Shown here: positions 28,225 to 37,278 of the stretch, in pieces
Layout of the letters: each line of letters begins with the position of its first letter
How positions within the stretch are numbered: position 1 is the stretch's first letter
Assembly (NCBI GenBank): GCA_965224235.1
Contig: CBDCYP010000001.1
Location: 558,001 to 622,000 of the forward strand
Reading direction: 5' to 3'
From: G958295935 sp965224235
GTDB lineage: Bacteria > Chloroflexota > Dehalococcoidia > Lucifugimonadales > Lucifugimonadaceae
DNA: 64,000 bases
Notes under the pieces: model-generated
Databases searched by the model: none
The model's input: the letters and a program-made list of their open reading frames with translations, nothing else
Told to the model about the DNA's origin: nothing
Translations under genes and position numbers: made by a program

Positions 28225-29393
28225 GCGTGAGATTCTTCGAGTATTGACTTGAGCGCTTCGGACGCGTCTGAGAGATCGGTCACAGGGGTAACGTTCAGCC
28301 CCGACTCGCTAAGGATTATCCGGCCTTCTTCCGAGTTGGTGCCCCGCATGGCCACGACGATGGGCATTTCCGTGCCCGCCTCCTTTGCGGCCGAGACGAT
28401 CCCCCTCGCGGCGGCGTCGGTGCGCAAAATGCCCCCGAACAGGTTCACCAGAATTACCTCCACCTCCGGGTCGGAGACGATGATCCTGAACGCTTCGGCG
28501 ATGGCGTCTTCGCTTGCGCTGCCACCGACATCCAGAAAGTTCGCCGGCTCAGCGCCGGCCCATCTCGTGATGTCCATAGTCGCCATGGCCAGGCCCGCCC
28601 CGTTCACCATGCAGCCCACTCGGCCACCCCCCAGCTTCACGTAGGAAAGCCCAGCCTGCGCCGCCCGCAGCTCTTGTTGATCATCCTGTTCGGGATCGTG
28701 CAGGTCCAACAGTTCGGGGCGCCTGAACAGCGCGTCGTCTTCCAGGTCGATCTTGGCGTCCAGCGCGACGATGCGCCCTTCCGATGTAATGACGAGCGGG
28801 TTTATCTCGACCAGAGTGCAGTCCTTTTCGACAAAAAGCCGGTACAGTCGGCCGATCAGGTCCGCGGCCGGCCGTATCAGGTCTGCGGGCAACTCTAATT
28901 GGTGGGCGAGGGCGCGTGCGCGATACGGAGTCAGCCCGAATATCGGATCTCCCTCAGCCTGCAAGATCTTGTCAGGGCTGGTCTCGGCAACGACCTCTAT
29001 CTCGACGCCGCCCTCGGCGCTCGCCATCGCCACGGGCACGCCTGCTCCGCCGTCGATGACTACCGCGAGGTAGAGTTCGCGGGCGATATTGGTCGCCTCG
29101 GCCACCATCACCTGCCGGACGACTATTCCCTCCGGCGAGGTCTGCGGGGTCACGAGCGCCCGGCCAAGCATTCCGGCCGCTGCGTCGGCTGCTTCATCGG
29201 GTGAATCGGCCAACTTGACACCGCCCCCCTTGCCTCGCCCTCCAGCGTGAATCTGCGCTTTTACGACCACTTTGCCGCCGATATCGGCGGCGATTTGGCG
29301 CGCCTCGTCGGGCGTGGCGGCGACCTCGCCGCGGGGCACGGGAATTCCGTAGTCGGCGAGTAGTTGCCTCGCCTGGTGTTCGTGAATCTTCAT
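28221..29393 (-). CDS. sucC: Succinate-CoA ligase subunit beta
   Basis: The 390-residue ATP-grasp subunit, which opens MKIHEHQARQLLADYGIPVPRG as expected. The nucleotide-binding loop KAQIHAGGRGKGGGVKLA is near residue 45, VEINPLV near residue 198, and MVNGAGLAMATMD and NFLDVGGSASED in the ligase domain near residues 260-285. It is the first gene of the sucCD operon and overlaps sucD by four bases. Preceded by ~370 bases that include a MITE2 copy. Confidence 0.95.
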   Translation of the reverse strand: MKIHEHQARQLLADYGIPVPRGEVAATPDEARQIAADIGGKVVVKAQIHAGGRGKGGGVKLADSPDEAADAAAGMLGRALVTPQTSPEGIVVRQVMVAEATNIARELYLAVVIDGGAGVPVAMASAEGGVEIEVVAETSPDKILQAEGDPIFGLTPYRARALAHQLELPADLIRPAADLIGRLYRLFVEKDCTLVEINPLVITSEGRIVALDAKIDLEDDALFRRPELLDLHDPEQDDQQELRAAQAGLSYVKLGGGRVGCMVNGAGLAMATMDITRWAGAEPANFLDVGGSASEDAIAEAFRIIVSDPEVEVILVNLFGGILRTDAAARGIVSAAKEAGTEMPIVVAMRGTNSEEGRIILSESGLNVTPVTDLSDASEALKSILEESHA

Positions 29394-29512
29394 AGCTGCA
29401 CCCCGGTCCGTGTAAGACCGGCTGACATCAAGCGTAACCGAGAAATGCTAAATCGGTTTTACGCCAATTCGTCTTGATTACACCGCCAACCTTGCCAATT
29501 GGCGAGGCCGAT

Positions 29513-29707
29513 GGCGGGTTTCAAGAGCCTGTTTCAAAGGTTCTTTGCGTGTTTTCGTGTCGACCGCCAAGCGACGAGATTCCCCTTTTCATGGGAATGA
29601 CGAGATTGTCATACGTCGTAATTCTATGAGTTACGGCGAAAATGGAAATCTGAAAAATAGTCGCGTCGGAGATCCGAGGATTCTGAAACAGGCTCGTCAA
29701 ACCCGCC
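29513..29707 (+). repeat. MITE2 copy 2
   Basis: A 195-bp element with matching ends (GGCGGGTTTCAAGAGCCTG and, reversed, GGCGGGTTTGACGAGCCTG). It shares core and ends with the copy near 24939 and lies in the same orientation, in the gap between sucC and the phosphoesterase gene. No other feature is visible in that gap. Confidence 0.75.
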
Positions 29708-29762
29708 CCAGCGATCTGAACGGGCGGCACTGCGGCATTGGCGTTCAACCCCGCCGATTCGT

Positions 29763-30605
29763 TCAGGAGTCAAGGGAGTGGTAGCGGTGATCAATGCCGT
29801 CATTGGAGACCGTGACCAGCCGGTAGCCGGAGGGGTCGACGCCCAGCGGATAGCCAACTGATCCCGAGGCGATCATGAGCATGCCCCCGTCGCGGGCGTA
29901 GTTGTTCTGGTGCATGTGGCCTGCAAATACGGCATCGACCCGGTGGGTCTGCAGCAGTTCGATCACCGGACGTCGGTTGTCCCGGGGGACGTTGAAGTAG
30001 CTGTCAGGCTCGTCGGCGTGTTCGAGGAATAGAGGGTGGTGGGACAACACGATCACCCTTGCGGCCGACTCGTCACGCGCCGAGGCTAGTTCCGCTTCGA
30101 TCCAGTCAATTTGGCGGTTGTACTCTGCGCGGACTTCGCCGGGGCTGTGCAGAACGGTTGAGTTGATCACGACGAACTTCACGCCGCCCGCGACGAACGA
30201 GTAGGTGTCGTCGCCGAACAGTTCCCGATAGCGCGCCAGGCTCTCGCGGGTGGGGGTGATGTGGTCGTCTTCCGAGGCGTCGTGGTTGCCGGAGACGCGA
30301 TAGAGCGGGATGTCGGGCGACAGTCCGCCGCTTATCCGGTTTAGCTCGGCGATCTGGGCCGCCTCGGCGGGGTCGTTCACCATATCGCCGCACACCGCCA
30401 CAAAGGCCGGCCGTGCGTTGTTCGCGACGTCCACCGCCTTCTGAAAGCGTTCGGTTTCCGGGGCGAACGCATCGAAAGGCTCGACCTGACGGACGGTGAG
30501 GCCGCGGCTGTTGTAGTCGGCCATTCGTTCCGGCGTGAGGTCTATGAAATTTCTGAACATACCGAACTGGGTGTCGGCGAGTTGCATGAATGTGATCGGG
30601 TCCAT
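29763..30605 (-). CDS. Metallophosphoesterase (calcineurin-like, CSTP1-like)
   Basis: A 280-residue cytoplasmic phosphoesterase with the full dinuclear-metal motif series: an initial D-x-Q (ADTQFG) near residue 10, GDMVND near residue 74, GNHD near residue 107, SHHPLF near residue 187 and GHMHQNN near residue 234. The layout resembles CSTP1-type phosphatases. The substrate is unknown. The gene lies 23 bases downstream of the Ldh-family oxidoreductase gene on the same strand, so the two are probably co-transcribed. Confidence 0.88.
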   Translation of the reverse strand: MDPITFMQLADTQFGMFRNFIDLTPERMADYNSRGLTVRQVEPFDAFAPETERFQKAVDVANNARPAFVAVCGDMVNDPAEAAQIAELNRISGGLSPDIPLYRVSGNHDASEDDHITPTRESLARYRELFGDDTYSFVAGGVKFVVINSTVLHSPGEVRAEYNRQIDWIEAELASARDESAARVIVLSHHPLFLEHADEPDSYFNVPRDNRRPVIELLQTHRVDAVFAGHMHQNNYARDGGMLMIASGSVGYPLGVDPSGYRLVTVSNDGIDHRYHSLDS

Positions 30606-30628
30606 GGATTCTCTTCGTGCGGCGATGA

Positions 30629-31714
30629 TCAGGGAAGCCGGAACCTGAGGTCCAACTCGCCGCTAATGCCGTTGAACCAGTCGATAACCTCGCGATGATA
30701 CGGGATGCCGTTTGCTCGCCGGCGTTCCGCCTCCTCCGCCTCCCACAGCCCTGCGTAGAGCACGCGATCGTGGCCCGGCGCGGGCGGAGTGTTCGCGAGG
30801 GTCTCCATCCACTCGTCCATCTCGTCCTTGAACTGATTCACGTCGATGAAGGCTTCGATATTGAACGCCATCACGAACTGGGAATAGCGGTCGTTTGCGT
30901 AGTACCCGGCCCGGTTACCCGACAGGATGCCGGACATGATGTCCACGATCACCGCTATGCCGTAGCCCTTGTGGCCGCCGCGCTCGCGGGTTCCGCCAAA
31001 CGGCAGCATGAAGAAGTCTCCGGGCTCAGGTACGTCGACCGGCTCGTCGATGGGCGTCCCGTCCGGTTTGGTGATCCAGCCCGGCGAGAGTTGCGAACCG
31101 ATGCGGCGGGTGAGATCGAGCTTATTTCCGGCGACCTGCGACGTCGCCATGTCCAGTACGAACGGCGGCATGTTGCGGGCCGGTGCGGACCATGCGATCG
31201 GGTGCGTGCCGAATCTCGGTTCGGCGCCGAACGTCGGGACCATGTGCTGCCCGCCTGCCGACGCCATGCACACACCGATCATGTCCCGCTTCGCGGCCAT
31301 CAGCGGATAGTAGCCGACCATACCGAGGTGCCTCGTGTTCCGGACCGCCACGGAGCCGATGCCGTATTGGGCCGCCTTTTCGATCGCCAGTTCCATGGCC
31401 AGCGGACCAGTGTGCAACCCCAGACCGCCGTCGCCGTCCCATGTGGCTGTGACCGCCGACTCCCTGAGCGTCCGGACGTGCGGGTCGGGGTTGATGTGCC
31501 CGGCGCCGTAGTCGAAGACATAGCGGCGAAGCATGTTGGATACGCCGTGGCTCTCGTGTCCTCGCAGGTCGGACAGGACCAAAATGTCGGCGGCCTGCGC
31601 GGCGTCGGACTCTCCAAGGCCCATTTTGCGAAATACCGCCTCAGTTGCGGACCGCACGCGATCTTCGCGCACGATCACCTGATCTTTTTCCGGTACCTGA
31701 AAACGTTCGAGCAT
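30629..31714 (-). CDS. Ldh family oxidoreductase (malate/L-lactate/L-sulfolactate dehydrogenase type)
   Basis: A 361-residue NAD(P)-dependent dehydrogenase of the Ldh_2 family, which has its own fold. Diagnostic stretches are DLRGHESHGVSNMLRRYV near residue 50, the catalytic-region HLGMVGYYPLMAAKRDMIGVCMAS near residue 128, GTHPIAWSAP near residue 169, FVLDMATSQVAGNK near residue 186 and GGHKGYGIAVIVDIMSGILSG near residue 243. The substrate (malate, lactate, ureidoglycolate or sulfolactate) cannot be assigned from sequence alone. Confidence 0.88.
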   Translation of the reverse strand: MLERFQVPEKDQVIVREDRVRSATEAVFRKMGLGESDAAQAADILVLSDLRGHESHGVSNMLRRYVFDYGAGHINPDPHVRTLRESAVTATWDGDGGLGLHTGPLAMELAIEKAAQYGIGSVAVRNTRHLGMVGYYPLMAAKRDMIGVCMASAGGQHMVPTFGAEPRFGTHPIAWSAPARNMPPFVLDMATSQVAGNKLDLTRRIGSQLSPGWITKPDGTPIDEPVDVPEPGDFFMLPFGGTRERGGHKGYGIAVIVDIMSGILSGNRAGYYANDRYSQFVMAFNIEAFIDVNQFKDEMDEWMETLANTPPAPGHDRVLYAGLWEAEEAERRRANGIPYHREVIDWFNGISGELDLRFRLP

Positions 31715-31849
31715 AAGGGCGGGTAGAGCCTTTCATCGCTATTGGCAGCCGGATTCTATGCGATTTCACCGTCCTGCCATACCGCAACCAGGCCAAAATG
31801 AATCGAATGGCGGAATTGGCAAGTACCAGTTCTGAACGAACCTGCCGGG

Positions 31850-32682
31850 ATGCGCGACAATCGAGTAATGAGAAACGGGCGTGTTGTTCTTTGGGCAGCG
31901 GCTGTGATGGCGGCCGTGCTGCTTGCCGTGTCGTGCGGCGCTGAGCCCGCGCCGCTGGTGGTACCGACTGCGGCGCAAGGCCCGGAACCCACACCTACTT
32001 CGACTTTTGAAGTCGAGGAAGAGCCCGAAGTTCTGGTTTTGCCGGTGATCTCCCCCAAACAGTTCGAGTTGACCGGCGCCCAGGGCTGGATCAATTCCGA
32101 TCCGCTGACCATCGAGGGCCTGACCGATGAAGGAAAGGTGGTGCTCGTCGACTTCTGGACGTACACCTGAATTTATTGCATTCGCACCTTCCCTGCAGTT
32201 CGCGCGTGGCATGACAAGTACTCGGAACACGGTTTGACTATCGTGGCCGTACATACGCCTGAGTTCGAATTCGAGAAGAAGTACTACAACGTCGTCGAGG
32301 CGGCCGGGAAACACGGGATCGAGTACCCGATAGTTCAGGACAACGAATTCACTACGTGGAGAGCGTTCAACAACCGGTACTGGCCGGCGAAGTACCTTAT
32401 CGATTCTAAGGAACCTCTGAACAAGCCGCTGATGCGCTTGGCAGAGCGGAGGTTCCCCCCTCCTGAATCCTCCCACCGTGGGGGAGGAGGCCAGAACCCT
32501 TCGACAAGCTCAGGGCGAACGGATTGGAACACGGAGTTGTTCAGAGGTTTCCTAACGGTCTGATGCGCTACCGCCACTTCGGCGAAGGGGCGTACTTCGA
32601 AACTGAGCAGGCCATCAGGGCGCTTCTCAAAGAAGCAGGCCGCGACGTGTCGAGCATCGACCCTGTCTACCCGACCGGATAG
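31850..32682 (+). pseudogene. TlpA/DipZ-like lipoprotein thiol-disulfide oxidoreductase with TGA at the first active-site Cys and a MITE1 insertion
   Basis: The N-terminus (residues 1-35) is a lipoprotein signal ending AVSCGA. The redoxin domain reads VDFWTYT, then TGA at 32168-32170, then IYCIRTFPAVRAWHDKY; relatives have CINC here, so the first redox Cys is a TGA. The frame continues to YLIDS, where a MITE1 copy (32410-32551, flanked by CTAA) breaks it, and resumes NGLMRYRHFGEGAYF to TAG 32680. Removing the element and one CTAA restores an uninterrupted frame apart from the TGA. It may be a nonsense mutation or a selenocysteine codon in a formerly active gene; no bSECIS hairpin was found by eye. 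Confidence 0.75.
32410..32551 (+). repeat. MITE1 copy 2
   Basis: 142 bp between two CTAA copies, inserted in the TlpA-like gene. Because the coding frame is restored exactly when one CTAA is kept, this copy proves the 4-bp target duplication. Confidence 0.95.
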
Positions 32683-32756
32683 GACCGCGGGTGGATAAAC
32701 CGGGCGCTCGGCAAGCCCCTGTCATCCATCTATCAGGGGCCCGGCGGGGAGGACGA

Positions 32757-33149
32757 CTACACCACGGTCGTTTTGTCCACCAACGCCTCGGCTTTTGCGC
32801 GGTCATCGGCGAACAACGCTACGATGGTGTGGTCAGCTTGGCGCTCCACGATATGCAGGCTCTGTATGTTCCCGCCTGCGTGCCTGAGCTTCTCGGCTAC
32901 CTTTGCGAATGCGCCCGGCTCAGCAGGGAGCCTGAGGAGCAGAGAGTCGTCCGACACCGTCTTGAAGCCGGCATCCGTCAGGACTCGCAGGGCATCATCG
33001 CAGGCATCGGTTGTCAGGGTGATGATGCCCTTTTCATCGAGTCCATCTGCATTGATGGTCTATATGTTGATCCCTCTGTTGGCCAGCGCGATGCTGATGC
33101 CGGCGATCACTCCTGCTTCATTCCTTGCCATGATGATAATTCTGTTCAT
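32757..33149 (-). pseudogene. ACT-domain protein with premature TAG
   Basis: The 131-codon frame encodes two ACT-type halves: MNRIIIMARNEAGVIAGISIALANRGINI, then after the stop TINADGLDEKGIITL..., and LLRLPAEPGAFAKVAEKL. The ACT fold binds amino acids for allosteric control. TAG at 33060-33062 replaces an expected Tyr codon at position 30. The rest is undamaged, so the mutation may be recent. It lies head-to-tail with a histidine decarboxylase fragment on the same strand, which suggests a former amino-acid operon. Confidence 0.75.
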
Positions 33150-33172
33150 CCTGCTGTCCTCTATTCCGATTA

Positions 33173-33600
33173 TTACTTCAGGCAGTCGTCGACCACGGCA
33201 CCCTTCATGGTGGTCCCAATGTTAGCCATGAAGATGACGGGCACATCGCGATTGATTCGGATGGTCTCGTAGAGATCGTCGTAGTCTACCTCGCCGTTGT
33301 CCAGGCTCTTGATCATGATGTTGCGAGCCTTCAGAACGCGTAGAATTTTGACGACGCTGTAGCGCGTATTCTGCGAGAAGTAGAACACGCCGTCCGGGAA
33401 CATCTCGCGCCCGATGTAGAGCCGGTACATGTTCCCTTCGGTACCGCCCGATGTCACACAGCCCCACGCCTGATCTTGGGGTAGATGTATCAGATCGGCG
33501 AAGATGCCGATGACTTCCCGCTCCATCTCGCGGGTTTGCTGCGGGCTGTGCGACGCAGTAACACCGACATGAGCCGAGACCTGATCCTGGCCGCCTCTAA
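33173..33600 (-). pseudogene. Histidine decarboxylase (PLP-dependent) internal fragment
   Basis: About 140 codons of a ~380-residue group II PLP decarboxylase remain. They read QDQVSAHVGVTASHSPQQTREMEREVIGIF, then WGCVTSGGTEGNMYRLYIGREMFPDG and YFSQNTRYSVVKI, ending IGTTMKGAVVDDCLK and a stop. TSGGTEGN and the YFS...HYSV-like pattern are typical of histidine decarboxylases. The PLP-lysine half is missing, as is the N-terminus, so it is a relic. The left part of the following ACT gene suggests one decayed operon. Confidence 0.75.
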
Positions 33601-33624
33601 TCTGGCGAGGAATCGTTGATCGCC

Positions 33625-33790
33625 AAGTCCAGTCTAAGAGGGTGTCTAATAAGTCCCTCCGTCCTGAGCAATACCGGGCGGTCCGGGGTCAACCGTATGG
33701 GCCGGCCCGCCTCGTTGAAAGTAGATTCTTCGGCTTTGCTCAGAATGACAATTGTCTTTAGACACCCTCTAAGACTGGTCTACACTTTTT
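33625..33790. terminator. Terminator-like hairpin split by MITE3
   Basis: Without the MITE3 copy the sequence reads CCAGTC-TAA-GACTGG followed by TCTACACTTTTTT, a small perfect stem plus T-run on the plus strand. The element sits in the loop. The upstream plus-strand gene it would have served is not evident. Confidence 0.4.
33639..33768 (+). repeat. MITE3 solo copy 1
   Basis: A 130-bp element with terminal inverted repeats AGGGTGTCTAA / TTTAGACACCCT and a 5-bp duplication CTAAG on both sides. It shares its core with the 135-bp tandem array at 47116-48060. Confidence 0.93.
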
Positions 33791-33903
33791 TGCTTCGTCG
33801 CCTATGTCTATATTGCAATCATCGCTAGTCGTTGCTATAGTCGAATCCCGGATTCTTCCCACCATTTGCTGCTAACCGCCTACAAGATATCAACGGCAAG
33901 GAG

Positions 33904-34266
33904 ATGGTCGTGATAAAGAGAGCGAGGTTCGACGGCGATGCTTTCTACGCCGCTCTGGACGGGGAGAGGCAAGCCCGCCATTGCACCTGGAAGCAGGTGG
34001 CGGAGGAGTGCGGGATCAGCGCCTCCACCTTGAGCCGTATGTCCCACGGCAAGCACCCTGACGTGAACAGTCTCGCAGCGTTGACGGCCTGGTCGGGGCT
34101 GGACGTGGACAGGTTCGTCAAAGGCGGGGGCCGGACCAAGGAAAAGCCGGAACCCCTCGCGGTGATCTCGTCCTGTCTCCGCTCCGACCCCCGCCTGAAC
34201 GAGGAAGCCGCCGTTGCCCTTGATCATATGGTCAAGGCGGCCTACAGGAGCATGACGAACCCATGA
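33904..34266 (+). CDS. XRE-family helix-turn-helix regulator
   Basis: A 120-residue DNA-binding protein. The helix-turn-helix lies near residues 25-60 (TWKQVAEECGISASTLSRMSHGKHPDVNSLAALTAWSGLDVDRF), as in Cro/C1-type regulators. It overlaps the hsdM1 start by four bases (ATGA), so it is the first gene of the type I restriction-modification operon and is a good candidate for its control protein, which would delay restriction until methylation is complete. That regulatory role is inferred from position. Confidence 0.85.
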   Translation: MVVIKRARFDGDAFYAALDGERQARHCTWKQVAEECGISASTLSRMSHGKHPDVNSLAALTAWSGLDVDRFVKGGGRTKEKPEPLAVISSCLRSDPRLNEEAAVALDHMVKAAYRSMTNP

Positions 34267-36215
34267 GCGCCCTGAACATCAGCAGCTTCATATGGGGCAT
34301 CGCGGACGATGTGCTGCGAGATGTCTACGTCCGCGGCAAGTACCGTGACGTCATCCTGCCCATGACCGTCATTCGCCGCCTCGACGCCGTTCTGGAACCC
34401 ACCAAGGACGCGGTACTCCGTATGAAGACCTCGTTGGACGCCGCCGGCATAACGAACCAGGATGGCGCGCTGCGCCAGGCGTCCGGTGAGGCGTTCTACA
34501 ACACGTCGAGCTTCAGGCTCCGCGACCTGACGTCCCGCGGGCGGCAACAGCAGTTGCGAGCAGACTTCGAGGCGTACCTGGACGGCTTCTCGCCCAACGT
34601 CCACGAGGTCCTGGAGAAGTTCAGGTTCCGCAACCAGATTCCAACGTTGGTGGAAGCGGACGCCCTTGGCTTCCTGATCGAGAAGTTCCTGGACAGCTCG
34701 GTCAACCTCAGCCCCAGACCAGTCCTGAACGGAGACGGCTCCGTGCGGCTGGAGGGGCTCGACAACCACGGTATGGGCACGGTTTTCGAGGAGCTGATCC
34801 GCCGCTTCAACGAGGAGAACAACGAGGAGGCCGGGGAGCACTTCACCCCGCGCGACGTGGTGCAACTCATGGCCCGCCTCGTCTTCCTGCCGGTCGCTGA
34901 TTCGGTGCGGTCCGGCACCTACCTCGTCTATGACGGCGCCTGCGGCACCGGCGGGATGCTGACAGTCGCGGAAGAGACACTGACGCAGTTGGCCAAGGAA
35001 CACGGCAAGGAGGCATCAGTCCACCTGTACGGCCAGGAGGTGAACCCGGAGACCTACGCCATCAGCAAGGCCGACCTCATCCTCAAGGGAGAGGGCGCCG
35101 AGGCGGACAACATGCAGTACGGCTCCACCCTCTCCGCCGACGCCTTCCCCGCCCGCGAGTTCGACTTCATGCTCTCCAATCCGCCCTATGGCAAGTCCTG
35201 GAAGACCGACCTGGAGCGCATGGGCGGCAAGGCGGGCATCACGGACCCGCGCTTCGTCGTGGAGCACGGCGGCGACCCGGAATACTCGCTCATCACCCGT
35301 TCCAGCGACGGCCAGATGATGTTCCTGGCCAATATGCTGAGCAAGATGAAGCGGGACACGCCGTTGGGCAGCCGCATTGCCGAGGTCCACAACGGCAGCT
35401 CCCTCTTCACCGGCAACGCCGGGCAGGGCGAGAGCAACATCCGGCGCTGGATCATCGAGAACGACTGGCTGGAGGCCATCGTCGCCCTGCCGCTCAACAT
35501 GTTCTACAACACCGGCATCGCCACCTACATCTGGGCGCTGAGCAACCGCAAGCCGGAGCATCGCCGAGGCAGGGTGCAGCTCATTGACGCCACCCAGTGG
35601 CACAAGCCGCTGCGCAAGAACCTGGGCAGCAAGAACTGCGAGTTCTCGGACGAAGACATTCGCCACATCTGCGATGCCTTCCTCGCCTTCGAGGAGACGG
35701 AGCAGTCGAAGATATTCCCCAACGAGGCCTTCGGCTACTGGAAGGTGACCGTGGAGCGGCCCTTGCGACTCGACGGCATTGACCCCGAGCGGGTCTACGC
35801 CGCTAAAGAGATCAGGGCGCTCAAGGAACAGGCCGAGCGATCAGAGGACGCGCCCCCGGTCATCAAGCGGGTCCACAGGTCCGGCGCAGAGCCCGACCCG
35901 CTGCGCGGCCTGTTCGCGGCCACTATCGACGGCAGGCCTGCCGTCGTGGAGTACGAGCCGGACCCCGACCTGCGGGACACGGAGCAGGTTCCCCTGCTGG
36001 AAGAGGGCGGGGTTGACGCCTTCCTGCGCCGTGAGGTGCTGCCCTACGCCCCCGACGCCTGGTACGCGCCGGTTAGCGTGAAGGTTGGCTACGAGATAAG
36101 CTTCACCCGCCACTTCTACAAGCCCCAGCCGTTGCGCCCGCTGGAGGAGATACGGGCGGACATCCTGGCGCTGGAACGGGAGACGGATGGGCTGCTGGCG
36201 GAGATTGTTCGGTAG
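34263..36215 (+). CDS. hsdM: Type I restriction-modification DNA methyltransferase subunit HsdM1
   Basis: A 650-residue N6-adenine methylase. The N-terminal HsdM helical domain (residues ~5-165) precedes the catalytic domain with GEHFTPRDVVQLMARL near residue 197, the SAM-binding DGACGTGGML near residue 225 and the catalytic NPPYGKSW near residue 309. The C-terminus reads VKVGYEISFTRHFYK... LRPLEEIRADILALERE; copies of this tail recur four or five times downstream as stubs. It pairs with hsdS1 (43951) and hsdR1 (49614), separated from them by cassettes that would not normally lie in this operon. The gene is intact. Confidence 0.95.
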   Translation: MSALNISSFIWGIADDVLRDVYVRGKYRDVILPMTVIRRLDAVLEPTKDAVLRMKTSLDAAGITNQDGALRQASGEAFYNTSSFRLRDLTSRGRQQQLRADFEAYLDGFSPNVHEVLEKFRFRNQIPTLVEADALGFLIEKFLDSSVNLSPRPVLNGDGSVRLEGLDNHGMGTVFEELIRRFNEENNEEAGEHFTPRDVVQLMARLVFLPVADSVRSGTYLVYDGACGTGGMLTVAEETLTQLAKEHGKEASVHLYGQEVNPETYAISKADLILKGEGAEADNMQYGSTLSADAFPAREFDFMLSNPPYGKSWKTDLERMGGKAGITDPRFVVEHGGDPEYSLITRSSDGQMMFLANMLSKMKRDTPLGSRIAEVHNGSSLFTGNAGQGESNIRRWIIENDWLEAIVALPLNMFYNTGIATYIWALSNRKPEHRRGRVQLIDATQWHKPLRKNLGSKNCEFSDEDIRHICDAFLAFEETEQSKIFPNEAFGYWKVTVERPLRLDGIDPERVYAAKEIRALKEQAERSEDAPPVIKRVHRSGAEPDPLRGLFAATIDGRPAVVEYEPDPDLRDTEQVPLLEEGGVDAFLRREVLPYAPDAWYAPVSVKVGYEISFTRHFYKPQPLRPLEEIRADILALERETDGLLAEIVR

Positions 36216-36251
36216 TCGCCGCACTCAAGAGAAGAGAGGAGAAGAACGCAA

Positions 36252-36476
36252 ATGTCCACTGCCATATCCGAGATCATATTTGAAGTCAGCGAGGACGAGA
36301 CCGACGGCGGATACTCGGCCAGCGCGGTGGGGTACGGCATACACACCGATGGCGAGACGGTTGAGGAGCTTCGGCGGAACGTCAAGGAAGCGGTCGAGTG
36401 CTACTTTGATGCCTCAATGCAACGGCCGGCGTTGATTCGCCTTCACTTCGTTCGTGATGAGGTCCTCGCGCCGTGA
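36252..36476 (+). CDS. hicB: HicB-like antitoxin (cassette 1)
   Basis: A 74-residue HicB/DUF1902-type antitoxin with the partial RNase H-like fold: IIFEVSEDETDGGYSASAVGYGIHTDGETVEELRRNVKEAV, followed by LIRLHFVRDEV. It should bind the HicA toxin and repress the operon. It starts 36 bases after hsdM1, with GAGAAGAGAGGAG ahead of the ATG, and overlaps hicA by four bases (GTGA). Intact, unlike the related second pair downstream. Confidence 0.85.
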   Translation: MSTAISEIIFEVSEDETDGGYSASAVGYGIHTDGETVEELRRNVKEAVECYFDASMQRPALIRLHFVRDEVLAP

Positions 36477-36715
36477 AACTGCCACGTGATATGACGGGAG
36501 AGCGCCTGGAGCGGGCGCTTCAGCGTTTGGGCTATGATGCTACCCGACAGCGCGGTTCTCACGTGCGGGTAACGACGCAAGTCAATGGTGAACATCATGA
36601 AGTGATCCCACGCCATAGGCCCATCCGAACGAAAACGCTATCGAGCATTCTGAAGAGCATCGCCGTGCATCACGGACTGACAGTTGAAGAACTCCTGGAA
36701 CAGCTTGACCTATAG
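36473..36715 (+). CDS. hicA: HicA mRNA-interferase toxin (cassette 1)
   Basis: An 80-residue double-stranded-RNA-binding-like toxin. LERALQRLGYDATRQRGSHVRVTT contains the catalytic histidine in the GSH motif near residue 29, and HHEVIPRHRPIRTKTLSSILKSIA is standard HicA. It degrades mRNA when free of HicB. GTG 36473 overlaps the hicB stop. The pair is complete and probably active. Confidence 0.88.
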   Translation: MKLPRDMTGERLERALQRLGYDATRQRGSHVRVTTQVNGEHHEVIPRHRPIRTKTLSSILKSIAVHHGLTVEELLEQLDL

Positions 36716-36725
36716 GTTCGCCAAC

Positions 36726-36875
36726 ATGCTTATAACCACATCCAGCCCCCACCCCGCCTACAAGCCCCTGCGCCCGCCGGAGGAGATACGGGCCGACATC
36801 CTGGCGCTGGAGCGTGCGACGGAGGGGCTGCTGGGTGGGATATTGGTCGCAGGTGGGTTGAGGGAAGTTAGGTAG
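36726..36875 (+). pseudogene. hsdS-5'/hsdM-3' chimeric stub A
   Basis: The frame reads MLITTSSPHPAYKP (like the start of hsdS1) and continues directly as LRPPEEIRADILALERATEGLLG (like the end of hsdM1). The join falls at CTACAAGCCC, a 10-base string present in both parent sequences, which suggests deletion across microhomology. It separates the first HicBA cassette from the second. Confidence 0.85.
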
Positions 36876-36916
36876 CGTCCTGCGGAGAGAGCAACCCATT
36901 CCAATAGGAGGAGCCA

Positions 36917-37278
36917 ATGTCTGAGAGGGTGTCTAATAAGTCCCTCCGTCCTGAGCAATACCGGGCGGTCCGGGGTCAACCGTATGGGCCGGCCCGCCTC
37001 GTTGAAAGTAGATTCTTCGGCTTCGCTCAGAATGACAGAATGACAATTGTTTTTAGACACCCTCTGAGACTGAGATCATCTTCGAAGTTAGCGAGGATGA
37101 GGCGGACAGCGGATACACCGCTAGCGCACTGGGATGTGGCATCCACACGGAGGGTGATTCCCTGGAAGAACTTCGCCGCAACGTCAGAGAGGCCGTTGAC
37201 TGTTACTTCGACGATACCATGCCGCGCCCCAAGTTGATTCGGTTGCACTTCGAACGCGAAGAAGTCTTTGTCGCGTGA
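36917..37278 (+). pseudogene. hicB2 antitoxin broken by MITE3
   Basis: ATG TCT GAG is followed by a MITE3 copy (36926-37063) and then resumes ACT GAG ATC..., giving TEIIFEVSEDEADSGYTASALGCGIHTEGD and EELRRNVREAVDCYFDD. With the element and one CTGAG removed the 72-residue antitoxin is restored, closely related to the intact copy at 36252. The insertion (138 + 5 bp) shifts the frame, so no antitoxin is made. Confidence 0.88.
36926..37063 (+). repeat. MITE3 solo copy 2
   Basis: 138 bp, including an 8-base internal duplication (AATGACAG), between two CTGAG copies. The coding frame of hicB2 confirms the 5-bp target duplication. Confidence 0.93.

Noticed and set aside
32234..32563. Separate 109-residue gene
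   Set aside because: It is the downstream half of the TlpA-like gene running into MITE1, not an independent gene.
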